DNA of 64,000 nucleotides, taken from contig NZ_JANRHG010000006.1 of the NCBI RefSeq assembly GCF_024733845.1, forward strand, positions 120,034-184,033. Direction: 5' to 3'. Made by a program: the position numbers and the translations under genes. Numbering within the stretch: position 1 is the first letter of the stretch; every line of letters starts with the position of its first letter. The notes beneath the pieces are model-generated. The model had not been told where the DNA came from and made no database searches. It saw only the letters and a list, made by a program, of their open reading frames with translations. Below, piece after piece: positions 46,640 through 55,069 of the stretch. Origin of the DNA: Neomoorella sulfitireducens. Its GTDB lineage: Bacteria; Bacillota; DSM-521; Neomoorellales; Neomoorellaceae.

Positions 46640-47109
46640 AACTTGCGCCTCCTTTTTCCGGTTATGACTACCGTTCCCCTGCCTACCTCCGAGTAAATAG
46701 CAAAGGTGTCCATCAATCGTTTTACACCGGAAAGTCCAATGCCCAGGCTGCGTTCATAGGTAGTGTAACCTCTGGTCATTACCAGGTCAATTTCAGCAAT
46801 GCCAGGTCCGTTGTCGGAAGCTATTATTTCTAGATAAGGTCCCTCTCTATCGTCCAGCAGCTTTTTGATCATGATCCTGCCCTGTTTGGCATAGCGGTAG
46901 ATATTGCGCGCCAGCTCGGAAACGGCTGTAGCTATTTTTGTGACATCGGCCAGAGAAAATCCGGCCTCCTGGGCCAGCTGTTTGGCCATCTGCCGTGCCA
47001 CGGCAATATCTTCTTCCCTGGCAATGCGGATAAATACATCGAAATCCTCCGCCGGGCTATCAAAGACCCGATCAATATCTAGATTTTCATCTACCTTTTT
47101 ATGTAGCAC
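46636..47109 (-). CDS. rsbT: RsbT-like switch kinase
   Basis: 157-residue GHKL kinase: N-box SELARNIYRYA, G1 DNGPGIAE, G2 GIGLSGVKRLMD. RsbT is held by the stressosome and released after it phosphorylates RsbS and RsbR. Here freed RsbT probably acts on the adjacent GGDEF protein, since no RsbU gene is present. Its N-terminus is about 25 residues longer than B. subtilis RsbT. Confidence 0.88.
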   Translation of the reverse strand: MLHKKVDENLDIDRVFDSPAEDFDVFIRIAREEDIAVARQMAKQLAQEAGFSLADVTKIATAVSELARNIYRYAKQGRIMIKKLLDDREGPYLEIIASDNGPGIAEIDLVMTRGYTTYERSLGIGLSGVKRLMDTFAIYSEVGRGTVVITGKRRRKF

Positions 47110-47112
47110 TGC

Positions 47113-47505
47113 TTACCCAACTCCTGACTGGCTGCCTGCTATTAGCAGGGCGTGTTCCAGGTCCCGGGCAACGGCAATATCCTGCAACATCACACCCATC
47201 TGGGCAAGGGTTAAAGCAACTGGAGGCTGGATGCCGCATAGAACAGTGCGGCATCCCATTAAGCGCGCCATCGCAGCCGTTTCTGAAATAGTATAAGAGA
47301 TATAGCTGTCTATTACGTCAACCATGCGCACGTCCAGAATAACCGCCCTGGCCCTGGTGCTTTCAATCTCTTCCAGGACCTGCTGCTGCAGCAGACCCAC
47401 CGTCCTGTCGTCCAGGTCAATCTGGATCGGCACCAGCAAAAAATCACCCAGGCAGATAACGGGTACGACTCTAGCTTTAGATATCAATTTCTTCACCGCT
47501 TTCAC
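47113..47505 (-). CDS. rsbS: RsbS-like stressosome STAS protein
   Basis: 130-residue single STAS domain. ILDVRMVDVIDSYISYTISE contains Ser67, matching the phosphorylated Ser of RsbS, followed by MGCRTVLCGIQPPVALTLAQMGV. Forms the stressosome core with RsbR and is the substrate of RsbT. GTG start overlaps rsbR by 29 bases; another GTG three codons in and a TTG are possible. Confidence 0.9.
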   Translation of the reverse strand: MKAVKKLISKARVVPVICLGDFLLVPIQIDLDDRTVGLLQQQVLEEIESTRARAVILDVRMVDVIDSYISYTISETAAMARLMGCRTVLCGIQPPVALTLAQMGVMLQDIAVARDLEHALLIAGSQSGVG

Positions 47506-48244
47506 TCTCTTTATCGCCGGTCATTACCCAGGCCAGCTGCCTGCGTTTTTTCTTTTCCCCCGTTACTATAGCTATCCCTTTCCTGAGGGCATCTTCCAGG
47601 TCGCGGGCGATAGTAACCATGCGGAAGTCTACCCCCAGCTTTACCAGGGTATGAGCTACTTCTGGCTTGATACCTGTCAAGATAACATCGGTACCCAGAA
47701 ATCTGATGGCACTGAACATTTCAATCAAAAATCCGCCAACTGCAGTATCAATCATGGGGACGCCCGTCACATCGACCAGCACCACTTTAGCTCTGGCAGC
47801 ACTCACCCTGTCCAGCAGTCTTTCAGCAATGTTCTGGGCCCAATGGCTGTCCAGGTTGCCGATCAATGCTACCAGCAGCATATCTGTCCAGATGCGGATT
47901 ATGGGCGTTGCCAGCTCTGGCAGCATCTGGCGCAGGTTATTAATAGTTTGTTCATTTTCCCTGCGTATTTCCCCGCACACCTGTATGACAGTACAGAGCA
48001 GGTCGGTTACAGGCAGGGAGGGATTTTTGGCTGCCATGGCCCGCAGCCCTGCTGTAAAGGCCTGTTCGCCAATCTCCTCAAACAGTAAACTTAATGAATC
48101 CTTCAGCTGTTCTACCTGTTTTTTTTCTTTATTATCAGCCAGCGCTGCCGTTAAAAAATTTCGCCACAGACCTTGCAGTCTGCTATCAGCTGCAAGCTCC
48201 TGCACCATTTCCTCAACTCTATTTACAGCCCCATTTGAGTTCAT
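47477..48244 (-). CDS. rsbR: RsbR-like stressosome sensor
   Basis: 255 residues. N-terminal helical globin-like RsbR_N sensing domain (about 1-125, FLTAALADNKEKKQVEQLKDSLS) and C-terminal STAS domain with VDVTGVPMIDTAVGGFL, whose Thr is the likely phosphosite, and GTDVILTGIKPEVAHTLVKLG. Builds the stressosome with RsbS. GGAGGAG site before ATG; first gene of the five-gene module. Confidence 0.9.
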   Translation of the reverse strand: MNSNGAVNRVEEMVQELAADSRLQGLWRNFLTAALADNKEKKQVEQLKDSLSLLFEEIGEQAFTAGLRAMAAKNPSLPVTDLLCTVIQVCGEIRRENEQTINNLRQMLPELATPIIRIWTDMLLVALIGNLDSHWAQNIAERLLDRVSAARAKVVLVDVTGVPMIDTAVGGFLIEMFSAIRFLGTDVILTGIKPEVAHTLVKLGVDFRMVTIARDLEDALRKGIAIVTGEKKKRRQLAWVMTGDKESESGEEIDI

Positions 48245-48349
48245 AAATCGCTCCTCCTTAAAATTTGGTGCTTTCTACCACAGCTGTTCTCATTAAACTT
48301 TCACATATTCTATATTCATTGTTGTTTTCCTGCTGGCAATAGCAAATCC

Positions 48350-48379
48350 ATTATATTGTTTACTGGTCATAATTTACAA
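48350..48379 (-). promoter_or_regulatory. Sigma-A promoter of stressosome operon
   Basis: TTGTAA, 18-base spacer, TATAAT on the minus strand, about 105 bases before rsbR. The rest of 48245-48637 is AT-rich and I find no supportable gene; its far end probably includes the right end of the IS110 element. Confidence 0.75.
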
Positions 48380-48637
48380 AAGCATTTCATAATAACTGCC
48401 TGCCCTCATAATTATCCTGCCTCAGCCTAAAAATTGATATAATATATCCAAAACATGCTAGCAGGCATGCACCTTCTCCAAGGAAGCTGCTCTGCAGCAA
48501 TAGCCAGTAATACCAGTGTCTACCCTGAAAACCCGTAATCCGGTTTAAAGTATAAAGAGACGAAAAACCTACTAGGCCTAACACCTGAGCTTTTTGTTAG
48601 GCTGGTTCAGCTTAAAGCAGAATAGTACCAGTTTGCT

Positions 48638-49858
48638 TTAGGCAACAGATGTTTCAATATTAACCTTAAATCCCAAGGATTCCAGTTTCTTTATTGCCTG
48701 CTTGGCTACCGCTTCTTTTTTGCGGCAATCAAAGTAATTGGCACCAAGTTCTTTGTACGGCTGACGGCTCTTAAGGATATGGTAGACTATTACTAAAATA
48801 GAATGGCCAACAGCGACAGCAGCGCGTTTGGACCCCCGGCGAACAGCAATACGGTGGTACTGGGCAGAAAGATAGGTTTCCTTAGCACGAGCGGCTGCAT
48901 GGGAAGCTGATACCAGCGTGCTGCGTAAAGATTTATTGCCTTTAGTAGTACGACCTGATTTACGTTTATCGGCGCTCTTATTATTACCCGGACACATTCC
49001 GGCCCAGGAGGCTAAATGGGCAGCCGTGGGAAAACGGTTTATATCTGTACCTATCTCTGCTAGGATTTGCTCTGCGGTCCGCCTACCCACTCCGGGAATG
49101 GTTTCCAGAAGGGTAAGCTCTTCCTCAAAAGGGCGCATCTGCTCGGCTATCTCCTGGTCCAGACGGTTAATTTGCTGGTCCAGGAAGTCAATATGTTCTA
49201 ATAGCACGGACAGGAGCATCCTTTGGTGAGGTCCGATTACACCTCGTAAAGCACGTTCCAATTCTTCGCGTTTGCTTTTAAGCCGCCCTTTGGCCAATTC
49301 CGATAGAACCTGGGGGTCTTCGATACCGTTAATAAGGGCTTCAATCATGGAACGTCCAGAAACCCCTCTAACGTCACTGACTACCGAAGAGAGTTTAATG
49401 TTGCCGCCCTCTAACACTTTTATCAGGCGATTGGTTTCACGGCTGCGTTCATTGATAAGGCTACGGCGGTATCTTACCAGCTCTCTTAATTCCCTCTGTT
49501 CCCGGCTGGGAATATAGCTTCCTTTTAGCAGCCCGTGCTGGAGAAGCTCTGCTATCCATTCTGCATCTTTACAGTCCGTCTTGCGCCCGGGTACCGTCTT
49601 AATATGCTGCGCATTTACTACCATAGGTTCTATTTCTTCTAATTCGAGCAGGTTATAAATCGGTTTCCAATCCACGCCGGTGCTTTCCATGGCCACATGG
49701 GTACAGCCTTTGCTTTTAAGCCAGTCAATAAGAGCTAAAATATCGTCAGTCATGGTGCCAAAGGTTCGAATTTCTTTTCCTTCGGGGGTGATAAGACAGG
49801 CTACGATACTTTTTTTGTGGACATCTAACCCGCAACAACGCTCATAAACAATTTGCAT
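48638..49858 (-). CDS. IS110-family transposase
   Basis: 406 residues. N-terminal RuvC-like DEDD domain: GLDVHKKS, AMESTGVDW and KTDCKDAEWIAELL give the acidic residues; C-terminal Transposase_20 domain with IPGVGRRTAEQILAEIG, ASWAGMCPGNNKSADKRKSG and the Ser-containing helix. Both domains intact and no frame break, so it could be active. ATG at 49858 has GGAGAG nine bases upstream; the frame stays open for 34 codons before it but that stretch is non-coding in this family. Confidence 0.93.
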   Translation of the reverse strand: MQIVYERCCGLDVHKKSIVACLITPEGKEIRTFGTMTDDILALIDWLKSKGCTHVAMESTGVDWKPIYNLLELEEIEPMVVNAQHIKTVPGRKTDCKDAEWIAELLQHGLLKGSYIPSREQRELRELVRYRRSLINERSRETNRLIKVLEGGNIKLSSVVSDVRGVSGRSMIEALINGIEDPQVLSELAKGRLKSKREELERALRGVIGPHQRMLLSVLLEHIDFLDQQINRLDQEIAEQMRPFEEELTLLETIPGVGRRTAEQILAEIGTDINRFPTAAHLASWAGMCPGNNKSADKRKSGRTTKGNKSLRSTLVSASHAAARAKETYLSAQYHRIAVRRGSKRAAVAVGHSILVIVYHILKSRQPYKELGANYFDCRKKEAVAKQAIKKLESLGFKVNIETSVA

Positions 49859-50100
49859 GTTCACTTCTCTCCTTGCGGCTGTCATTTTTACTGCGGCTGG
49901 TGCAGCAACCTTTTGGATTAATCTACCCTGCGTGCTTATATGCAACATTCCGTGGTGCACCAGGCCGCCGGGGTCCGTCTCACATTCGGGCTCAAAGCAC
50001 CAAGAAACTTGCGACCTCTCTTCGCCAGCCGCACAAGGATGATTCTACATCTAAAGGTTTTCATCCTCTGCTGGTGCCGCTATCAGGCGGCATGAATGTC
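49859..50100 (-). ncRNA. Candidate bridge-RNA region of IS110 element
   Basis: Non-coding stretch directly upstream of the transposase, where IS110-group elements encode a two-loop bridge RNA (established for IS621 and relatives). Potential stems visible: GGTGC/GCACC around 49955-50000, and CCGGCGGCC-rich pairing near 49960. Loops could hold target- and donor-binding guides, but I cannot assign them without folding and comparison. Boundaries approximate. Confidence 0.4.
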
Positions 50101-50153
50101 TCAAATAAGTTATTGGCAAAGGTAAGCTAAAAAAGAGAGGGGGGAATGTTTAA

Positions 50154-50297
50154 ATGCTGCTGGAGGAGAAAGGATACATAGTTGACGAGGCAGGCAATGG
50201 CGAGGAAGCTCTTACGCACCTGAAACAAAAAATGGGCCCTGGCGCTTCGGTTTTGCTGTTTATCCGGATAACGCCAGCGATGGAGAAGGTTGTTTGA
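50154..50297 (+). pseudogene. Truncated response-regulator receiver fragment
   Basis: A 47-codon frame whose first 25 residues (LLEEKGYIVDEAGNGEEAL, then THLKQK) match helix 1 to helix 2 of CheY-type receivers. The expected N-terminal strand with the acidic DD pair is missing, and after GPGA the sequence no longer resembles a receiver, stopping at 50295. It begins next to the inferred IS110 left end, so insertion or deletion probably broke the gene. Confidence 0.6.
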
Positions 50298-50486
50298 TTA
50301 TGCCCGGGGCCAGCTAGACAAAGCATAAACAAAGCATTTCCCGGGCGCTGCCAGGAGAAGCCAGGTGTGGCTGGCGTTGAATAGATTTCCCAGGCAGCCA
50401 GGAGAAAAGTGATGGCGACCAGGAGCAGGCGAGTTGAAATAGATAGAGTAGAGGTGGAGAAGAGTTGCCGGAAGGAGACCAAAAAC

Positions 50487-51848
50487 ATGTCCGTTAACAG
50501 GTACAATAACATCGTCACTATATCTCCTGAAGCCAGTATAGGAGATGCCATAGCCACCCTCATTAATACCAGCAGTTTTGTCCTGCAGGTTGCCGGTGAA
50601 GGGGACAAGCCGGCGGGATGGCTCGACTACCTCGATATATTAAAAATTTTCCAGGGAGATCCTGATGCCGCGCCCATAAGGTCGCGCAAAGTCAAGGATT
50701 ACATACACATGATAGGAAATGAAGACTACCTTGAAGTCGAACAGGAACTAGCAGGTATCAAGACCTGGCTCCAAGATCGTGCGAAAAAGCTCCCCTATTT
50801 TATCAGCCAGGATAAGCAATCAAGCGGTGTATTATCATTGGAGGGGCTCCTCGCAGAAGCACTGGAAAAACACACCCAGGAACAAGAAAGGCGCCTGGAA
50901 ATTGAGGACCTTTTTGGGATTGTAATTGCAGAGGCACCGGTGGGGCTCGCTTTCATAAGTCCTGCGGGTGATATAAAGTACCTGAACCCCCTGGCGGCCC
51001 ACATACTTGAGATAACACGTTTAAACGCCAGCGATTTAATTAACATAGCTGTTAAAAATGAAACGAAAATAATCAGGACGAACGGCCGTAGTTATAAAGT
51101 ATGGGGCATCAAGTCCGGCAAGGAAAAGGCGCCCGGGTACCTGGCAATTTTTGTAGATATAACTAATGAACAGGATCTATTTGAAAAGGTCAAACATGCC
51201 CAGCTGGAGGCCGAACTGGCGCTGGCCACCCTGCTGCCGGACCAGCGCGTGGAAGCCAGGCTGCGATCAATTGTGGAATACATGGACGAGTATGATGCCG
51301 GTACTGGAAAAATTAAAGTAACGGGAGTGATCCGGGAAGGCGTGTACCGGCATGTAATAAATATCCTGCGCCTGGTAGCCGAACTCTCCAAGCAGGGTCT
51401 CACCGAGCTACCTGGAGTGGACAAAGAAACCGTGGTAAAGGCAGCTATATTCCATGACCTGGCCAAGGTACAGCCTTACTTGCAGCCCGGTGATGTGGTT
51501 GACCCCCGCGAATCCTTTGAACCGGGGTACCTACACGCCTTCCGCAGTGCCTCCCTGGCCAAGGGTATTTATAACATAGATGATAAGACCGTCAGTATCA
51601 TAAAATATCACCACCATGAAGAACACGATCTGCCGGAAGACTACCCTCTCTACCTCCTGCCCATGTACCGGCTCTTCCGCCTCCTGGATGGATTGTCGGC
51701 GGGCATAACCAGGAGGGGCTCCAGGGTAAAATTAACAGCAAGTGGAACACTGGTACATGTGAGGGAAGAAAGCTCATTTCCCCTATATAACCGGCATTTT
51801 GAGCTGGACCTGTATTCCGGCAGGACCGGTATCAAACCGCTGCTTTAA
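50487..51848 (+). CDS. CBS/PAS-HD domain sensor-type phosphohydrolase-like protein
   Basis: 453 residues. N-terminal CBS-like region (about 1-115), coiled linker, PAS-like domain (IVIAEAPVGLAFISPAGDIKYLNPLA through GYLAIFVDITNEQDL), then a C-terminal HD domain: His-containing VYRHVINILRLV, FHDLAKV (the HD pair), SIIKYHHHEEHDLPEDYP. The layout suggests a signal-regulated metal phosphohydrolase, for example a nucleotide-second-messenger enzyme, but no GYP motif for c-di-GMP is seen. ATG at 50487 chosen for AAGGAG nine bases upstream. No membrane segment. Function unknown. Confidence 0.72.
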   Translation: MSVNRYNNIVTISPEASIGDAIATLINTSSFVLQVAGEGDKPAGWLDYLDILKIFQGDPDAAPIRSRKVKDYIHMIGNEDYLEVEQELAGIKTWLQDRAKKLPYFISQDKQSSGVLSLEGLLAEALEKHTQEQERRLEIEDLFGIVIAEAPVGLAFISPAGDIKYLNPLAAHILEITRLNASDLINIAVKNETKIIRTNGRSYKVWGIKSGKEKAPGYLAIFVDITNEQDLFEKVKHAQLEAELALATLLPDQRVEARLRSIVEYMDEYDAGTGKIKVTGVIREGVYRHVINILRLVAELSKQGLTELPGVDKETVVKAAIFHDLAKVQPYLQPGDVVDPRESFEPGYLHAFRSASLAKGIYNIDDKTVSIIKYHHHEEHDLPEDYPLYLLPMYRLFRLLDGLSAGITRRGSRVKLTASGTLVHVREESSFPLYNRHFELDLYSGRTGIKPLL

Positions 51849-52008
51849 ATCTTTAAAATAAGGAACCGGGTCCTAGTTTTAATTTCCTTCTTTATTTTGC
51901 ACCTCATCGCCTACCAGAGTAATTGATAAATATTCACCCGGGCGCAGGTCCAGTAATTTCCGATTCTTGCCGGTAGTCTAAAGCCAGATAAACGTATACT
52001 AAAACAAA

Positions 52009-52042
52009 AGCCCATCTGGCAGCTTTACCTGCCAGATGGGCT
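52009..52042 (-). terminator. Terminator of thrS
   Basis: Perfect 14-base stem AGCCCATCTGGCAG/CTGCCAGATGGGCT with a six-base loop, then TTTTGTTTTAG on the minus strand, 28 bases past thrS. Confidence 0.92.
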
Positions 52043-52069
52043 CATTATTATCCTTATAATAGCCAGGTG

Positions 52070-53971
52070 CTACTCCCGCCGGCTAATCTCTCCTGTTACT
52101 TTGTCGATAAAGGCCTGGAGTGGCACACTGCCCGTATCCCCGGCGCGGCGTTCCCGGACTGCCACGGTACCTTCGGCTGCTTCCTTATCCCCCACCACCA
52201 GCATGTAAGGGATTTGCTCCAGCTGGGCGGCGCGGATCTTGTAGCCGATTTTATCATTGCGGTCGTTGACTTCGGCCCGGATGCCGGCCCGCACCAGTTC
52301 TTCCCTGACCTTGAAGGCATAGTCGTTGTGGCGGTCGGTTATGGGCAGCACCCGCACCTGCACCGGGGCCAGCCAGGCGGGAAAGGCACCGCCGTAATGT
52401 TCGATTAAGATGCCGATGAAACGTTCAATGCTGCCAAAGACGACCCGGTGAATCATCACCGGCCGGTGCCTCTGGCCATCCTCGCCGATGTAGTGCAGGT
52501 CAAATTTCTCGGGCATAAGGAAATCCAGCTGGATGGTGCCGCACTGCCAGGTCCGGCCCAGGGAATCCTCCAGGTGGAAATCGATCTTGGGACCGTAGAA
52601 GGCGCCGTCACCTTCATTAACCACATAGGGCATCCCCTTGGCCTCCAGGGCCTGGCGTAAGGCGCCTGTGGCCGTTTCCCAGATTTCATCCGAACCCATG
52701 GCGTTATCTGGCCGGGTGGAGAGCTCGACGTGGTATTTAAAGCCAAACAGGCTGTAGAAACGGTCTACCAGGTCGATAACGCCCTGGATCTCTGCTGTTA
52801 TCTGGGACGGCAGCATAAAGATATGGGCATCATCCTGGGTGAAGGCCCGCACCCGCATCAGGCCGTGGAGGACGCCGGATTTCTCGTGGCGGTGCACCAG
52901 GCCCAGTTCGGCCAGGCGTAAAGGCAGGTCGCGGTAGCTGTGTTGCTCTGTTTTATAGACCAGGATGGCCCCGGGGCAGTTCATGGGTTTGATGGCGTAG
53001 TCGGCCTCATCAATTCTGGTAAAGTACATGTTTTCCCGGTAGTGGTCCCAGTGGCCCGACTGCTCCCACAGGGAGCGGCTCAATATCACCGGCGTGCGGA
53101 TCTCCAGGTAACCGGCCTTGCGGTGCTCTTCCCGCCAGAACTGCTCCAGCTCGTTGCGGATAATCATACCCTTAGGATGGAAAAAGGGGAAACCCGGCCC
53201 TTCTTCATGAAGGCTGAAAAGGCCCAGCTGCGCCCCCAGCCGCCGGTGATCCCGTTTTTTCGCCTCTTCCAGCCGGTGGAGGTAGTCTTCCAGGTCTTTA
53301 GCTTTAGGGAAGGCGGTACCGTAAATCCGCTGCAGCATAGGGTTGGCCTCGCTGCCGCGCCAGTAGGCCCCGGCCAGGCTGGTGAGCTTTATTGCCTTGA
53401 GGTAGCCGGTGCTGGGCAGGTGGGGCCCGGCGCAGAGGTCCAGGAAGTCGCCCTGGCGGTAGGTGCTGATGGGCACCCCTTCCGGCAGGTCGTTAATGAG
53501 CTCGATTTTATAAGGTTCGTTAAGCTGCCGGAAAATTTCCAGGGCCTCGTCCCGGCTTATTTCCTGCCGCTCCAGGGGCAGGTCGGCTTTAATGATCCTT
53601 TGCATTTCCGCCTCAATGGCGTTTAAGTCCTCGGGGGTAAATTTATGCTCGCTGTCGAAGTCGTAGTAAAAACCATCGGTTATAGCCGGGCCGATACCCA
53701 GCCTGGTCCCGGGGAACAGGTGCTTGACGGCCTGGGCCAGGACGTGGGCTGCTGTATGGCGGTAGGCCAGGCGCCCTCCCTCATCGGCAAAGGTCAGCAG
53801 TTCGAGCCGGCACTGCTCCGGCAGGGGGCGGGTCAGGTCCCATACTTCGCCATTCACCCGCGCCGCCAGGGCTTCCCGGGCGAGCTTCGGCGAAATGTCC
53901 CTGGCCACATCCATTGCTGTGGTGCCGGTTGCATATTCTCTTACGCTGCCGTCCGGTAAAGTTACCTGCAT
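52070..53971 (-). CDS. thrS: Threonyl-tRNA synthetase
   Basis: 633-residue class II synthetase. TGS domain at the N-terminus (MQVTLPDGSVREYATGTTAMDVA), editing domain with HTAAHVLAQAVK and the metal-binding motif (DLCAGPHLPSTG), class II core (SGHWDHYRENMYFT, MNCPGAILVYK, RMRAFTQDDAHIF-like segment RVRAFTQDDAHIF), and anticodon-binding domain. ATG at 53971 chosen for GGAGGG nine bases upstream. Regulated by the T-box leader before it. Confidence 0.96.
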   Translation of the reverse strand: MQVTLPDGSVREYATGTTAMDVARDISPKLAREALAARVNGEVWDLTRPLPEQCRLELLTFADEGGRLAYRHTAAHVLAQAVKHLFPGTRLGIGPAITDGFYYDFDSEHKFTPEDLNAIEAEMQRIIKADLPLERQEISRDEALEIFRQLNEPYKIELINDLPEGVPISTYRQGDFLDLCAGPHLPSTGYLKAIKLTSLAGAYWRGSEANPMLQRIYGTAFPKAKDLEDYLHRLEEAKKRDHRRLGAQLGLFSLHEEGPGFPFFHPKGMIIRNELEQFWREEHRKAGYLEIRTPVILSRSLWEQSGHWDHYRENMYFTRIDEADYAIKPMNCPGAILVYKTEQHSYRDLPLRLAELGLVHRHEKSGVLHGLMRVRAFTQDDAHIFMLPSQITAEIQGVIDLVDRFYSLFGFKYHVELSTRPDNAMGSDEIWETATGALRQALEAKGMPYVVNEGDGAFYGPKIDFHLEDSLGRTWQCGTIQLDFLMPEKFDLHYIGEDGQRHRPVMIHRVVFGSIERFIGILIEHYGGAFPAWLAPVQVRVLPITDRHNDYAFKVREELVRAGIRAEVNDRNDKIGYKIRAAQLEQIPYMLVVGDKEAAEGTVAVRERRAGDTGSVPLQAFIDKVTGEISRRE

Positions 53972-54071
53972 AATAGAAATCCCTCCTGCAAAAAACTCTA
54001 TCACAAGGTTGGAATTAATGTCCCGCTTGGTATGTTTCTACTTCCAGGGCAGGAAAGCCCCTTCCCTTAAA

Positions 54072-54330
54072 AATAAAAAACCCTCATCCCGCAAGGGACG
54101 AGAGTTACTCCCGTGGTTCCACCCTTCTTCAGGGGATAATTTCCCCTCTTTAGAGCTTATAACGGTAGCCATCCGGCCGGGCTTACTGTTTTAGCGCCTA
54201 GTTTCGCCTTGTGTCTTTCAGCCCGGCAGCTCCGGAGCGGTCCGGCACCCTGCCGTCGCCCAGGATGCTTCCAGCCAGGGCATCCCTCTCTGGAGGGCCG
54301 TTCAGGGGCCTCGTCTCCTTCTTAGCTGTT
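54072..54330 (-). promoter_or_regulatory. T-box leader of thrS
   Basis: Minus-strand leader with canonical T-box AGGGTGGAACCACG (54112-54125) and downstream terminator CTCTCGTCCC/GGGATGAGGG plus TTTTTT (54075-54105). Upstream stems include the CTGCCGGGCTGAAAG region and the GGATGCCC/GGGCATCC-type stem I. Uncharged tRNA-Thr would stabilise the antiterminator. The gap 53972-54389 is fully explained by this leader and its promoter. Confidence 0.92.
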
Positions 54331-54336
54331 AGGTAC

Positions 54337-54366
54337 ATTATACCTATATAAATTAATACGTGTCAA
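54337..54366 (-). promoter_or_regulatory. Sigma-A promoter of thrS
   Basis: Consensus TTGACA, 18-base spacer, TATAAT on the minus strand, just upstream of the T-box leader. Confidence 0.92.
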
Positions 54367-54389
54367 GATTGGGGTAATTAACGGCGGCA

Positions 54390-54980
54390 TTACCTCCAGC
54401 TCGCCAGTGCCGCCTGGACCAGGCCGATCAGGAAACCCAACAAACCTCCCAGCCATTCTATGTATCGCAGTTCGCGGCCGGCCACTTCCACAACCACTTT
54501 CTCTATCTGATTTAAGTTTAATTTATTAAATTTTGCCTCTATAATTTCTCCTATTGAAAAAGTTCCCGGATTGCGGCCTAATTCCTCTAGCAATTCCTGC
54601 ATGGCGGGCGGCATCTCCCGGTGAAGGGTTTCTTCTATCGCCCTGCCTGCTACCTCTTTTAAACCCTGGGGAATAAAGTATGGTAGACGCTCCACCAGGC
54701 GACGCCTGGCCACTTCTGCCACTGTATCCGTGAAACTCCTGGCAACGGCTGGGGTATTAAGATAGGCCAGCACTTCCTTGAGGGGCAGTAAGTCCTTATC
54801 AACAACGCCGGCGATATTGGCCGCTATTTCAGCCTGTCTTCTGGGAATTACCCCCTGCAGGGTCCAGAAAAAAATTTTTACAGGGCGCTGAGGCCGGAAA
54901 AGCATCCTGATGGCCACGGCGTTTGTCAGCCAGCCTATTAATGCACCGATAAGGGGGATCAAGATCCACCTGGTAAGCAA
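54390..54980 (-). CDS. DUF445 family membrane protein
   Basis: About 196 residues. Starts with a membrane helix (WILIPLIGALIGWLTNAVAIRMLFRP, the DUF445 signature), an amphipathic middle with IPRRQAEIAANIAGVVDKDLL, and a C-terminal helix LGGLLGFLIGLVQAAL. TTG at 54980 chosen: GGGGTG lies seven bases upstream and it removes the overlap with ytxC. Resembles B. subtilis YheB but shorter. Function unknown. Confidence 0.8.
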   Translation of the reverse strand: MLTRWILIPLIGALIGWLTNAVAIRMLFRPQRPVKIFFWTLQGVIPRRQAEIAANIAGVVDKDLLPLKEVLAYLNTPAVARSFTDTVAEVARRRLVERLPYFIPQGLKEVAGRAIEETLHREMPPAMQELLEELGRNPGTFSIGEIIEAKFNKLNLNQIEKVVVEVAGRELRYIEWLGGLLGFLIGLVQAALASWR

Positions 54981-55011
54981 AATTGTTTCACCCCACTGAG
55001 TGCAATAATAA

Positions 55012-55044
55012 CAAAAGCCCGGCCAAATGACAACTGGCCCGGCT
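55012..55044 (-). terminator. Terminator of ytxC
   Basis: Stem AGCCGGGCCA/TGGCCGGGCT with one mismatch (55016-55044), then TTTTGTTATT on the minus strand. Confidence 0.75.
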
Positions 55045-55069
55045 GTGGAAAGAAGGACCGTTACGACCG

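Larger units (their letters stand above)
48600..50150 (-). mobile_element. IS110-family insertion sequence (ends approximate)
   Basis: One IS110-type transposase gene with about 250-290 bases of non-coding sequence upstream, as in IS110-group elements, which carry the bridge RNA at the left end. No terminal inverted repeats were seen, as expected for this family. Ends are estimates: the left end must lie before the response-regulator fragment at 50154, the right end near 48600-48637. Inserted between the rsbR operon and the HD-domain gene. Confidence 0.7.

Noticed and set aside
48387..48584. 65-residue hydrophobic frame upstream of rsbR
   Set aside because: No ribosome site or family match, AT-rich intergenic composition, and it lies beyond the rsbR promoter at the IS edge.
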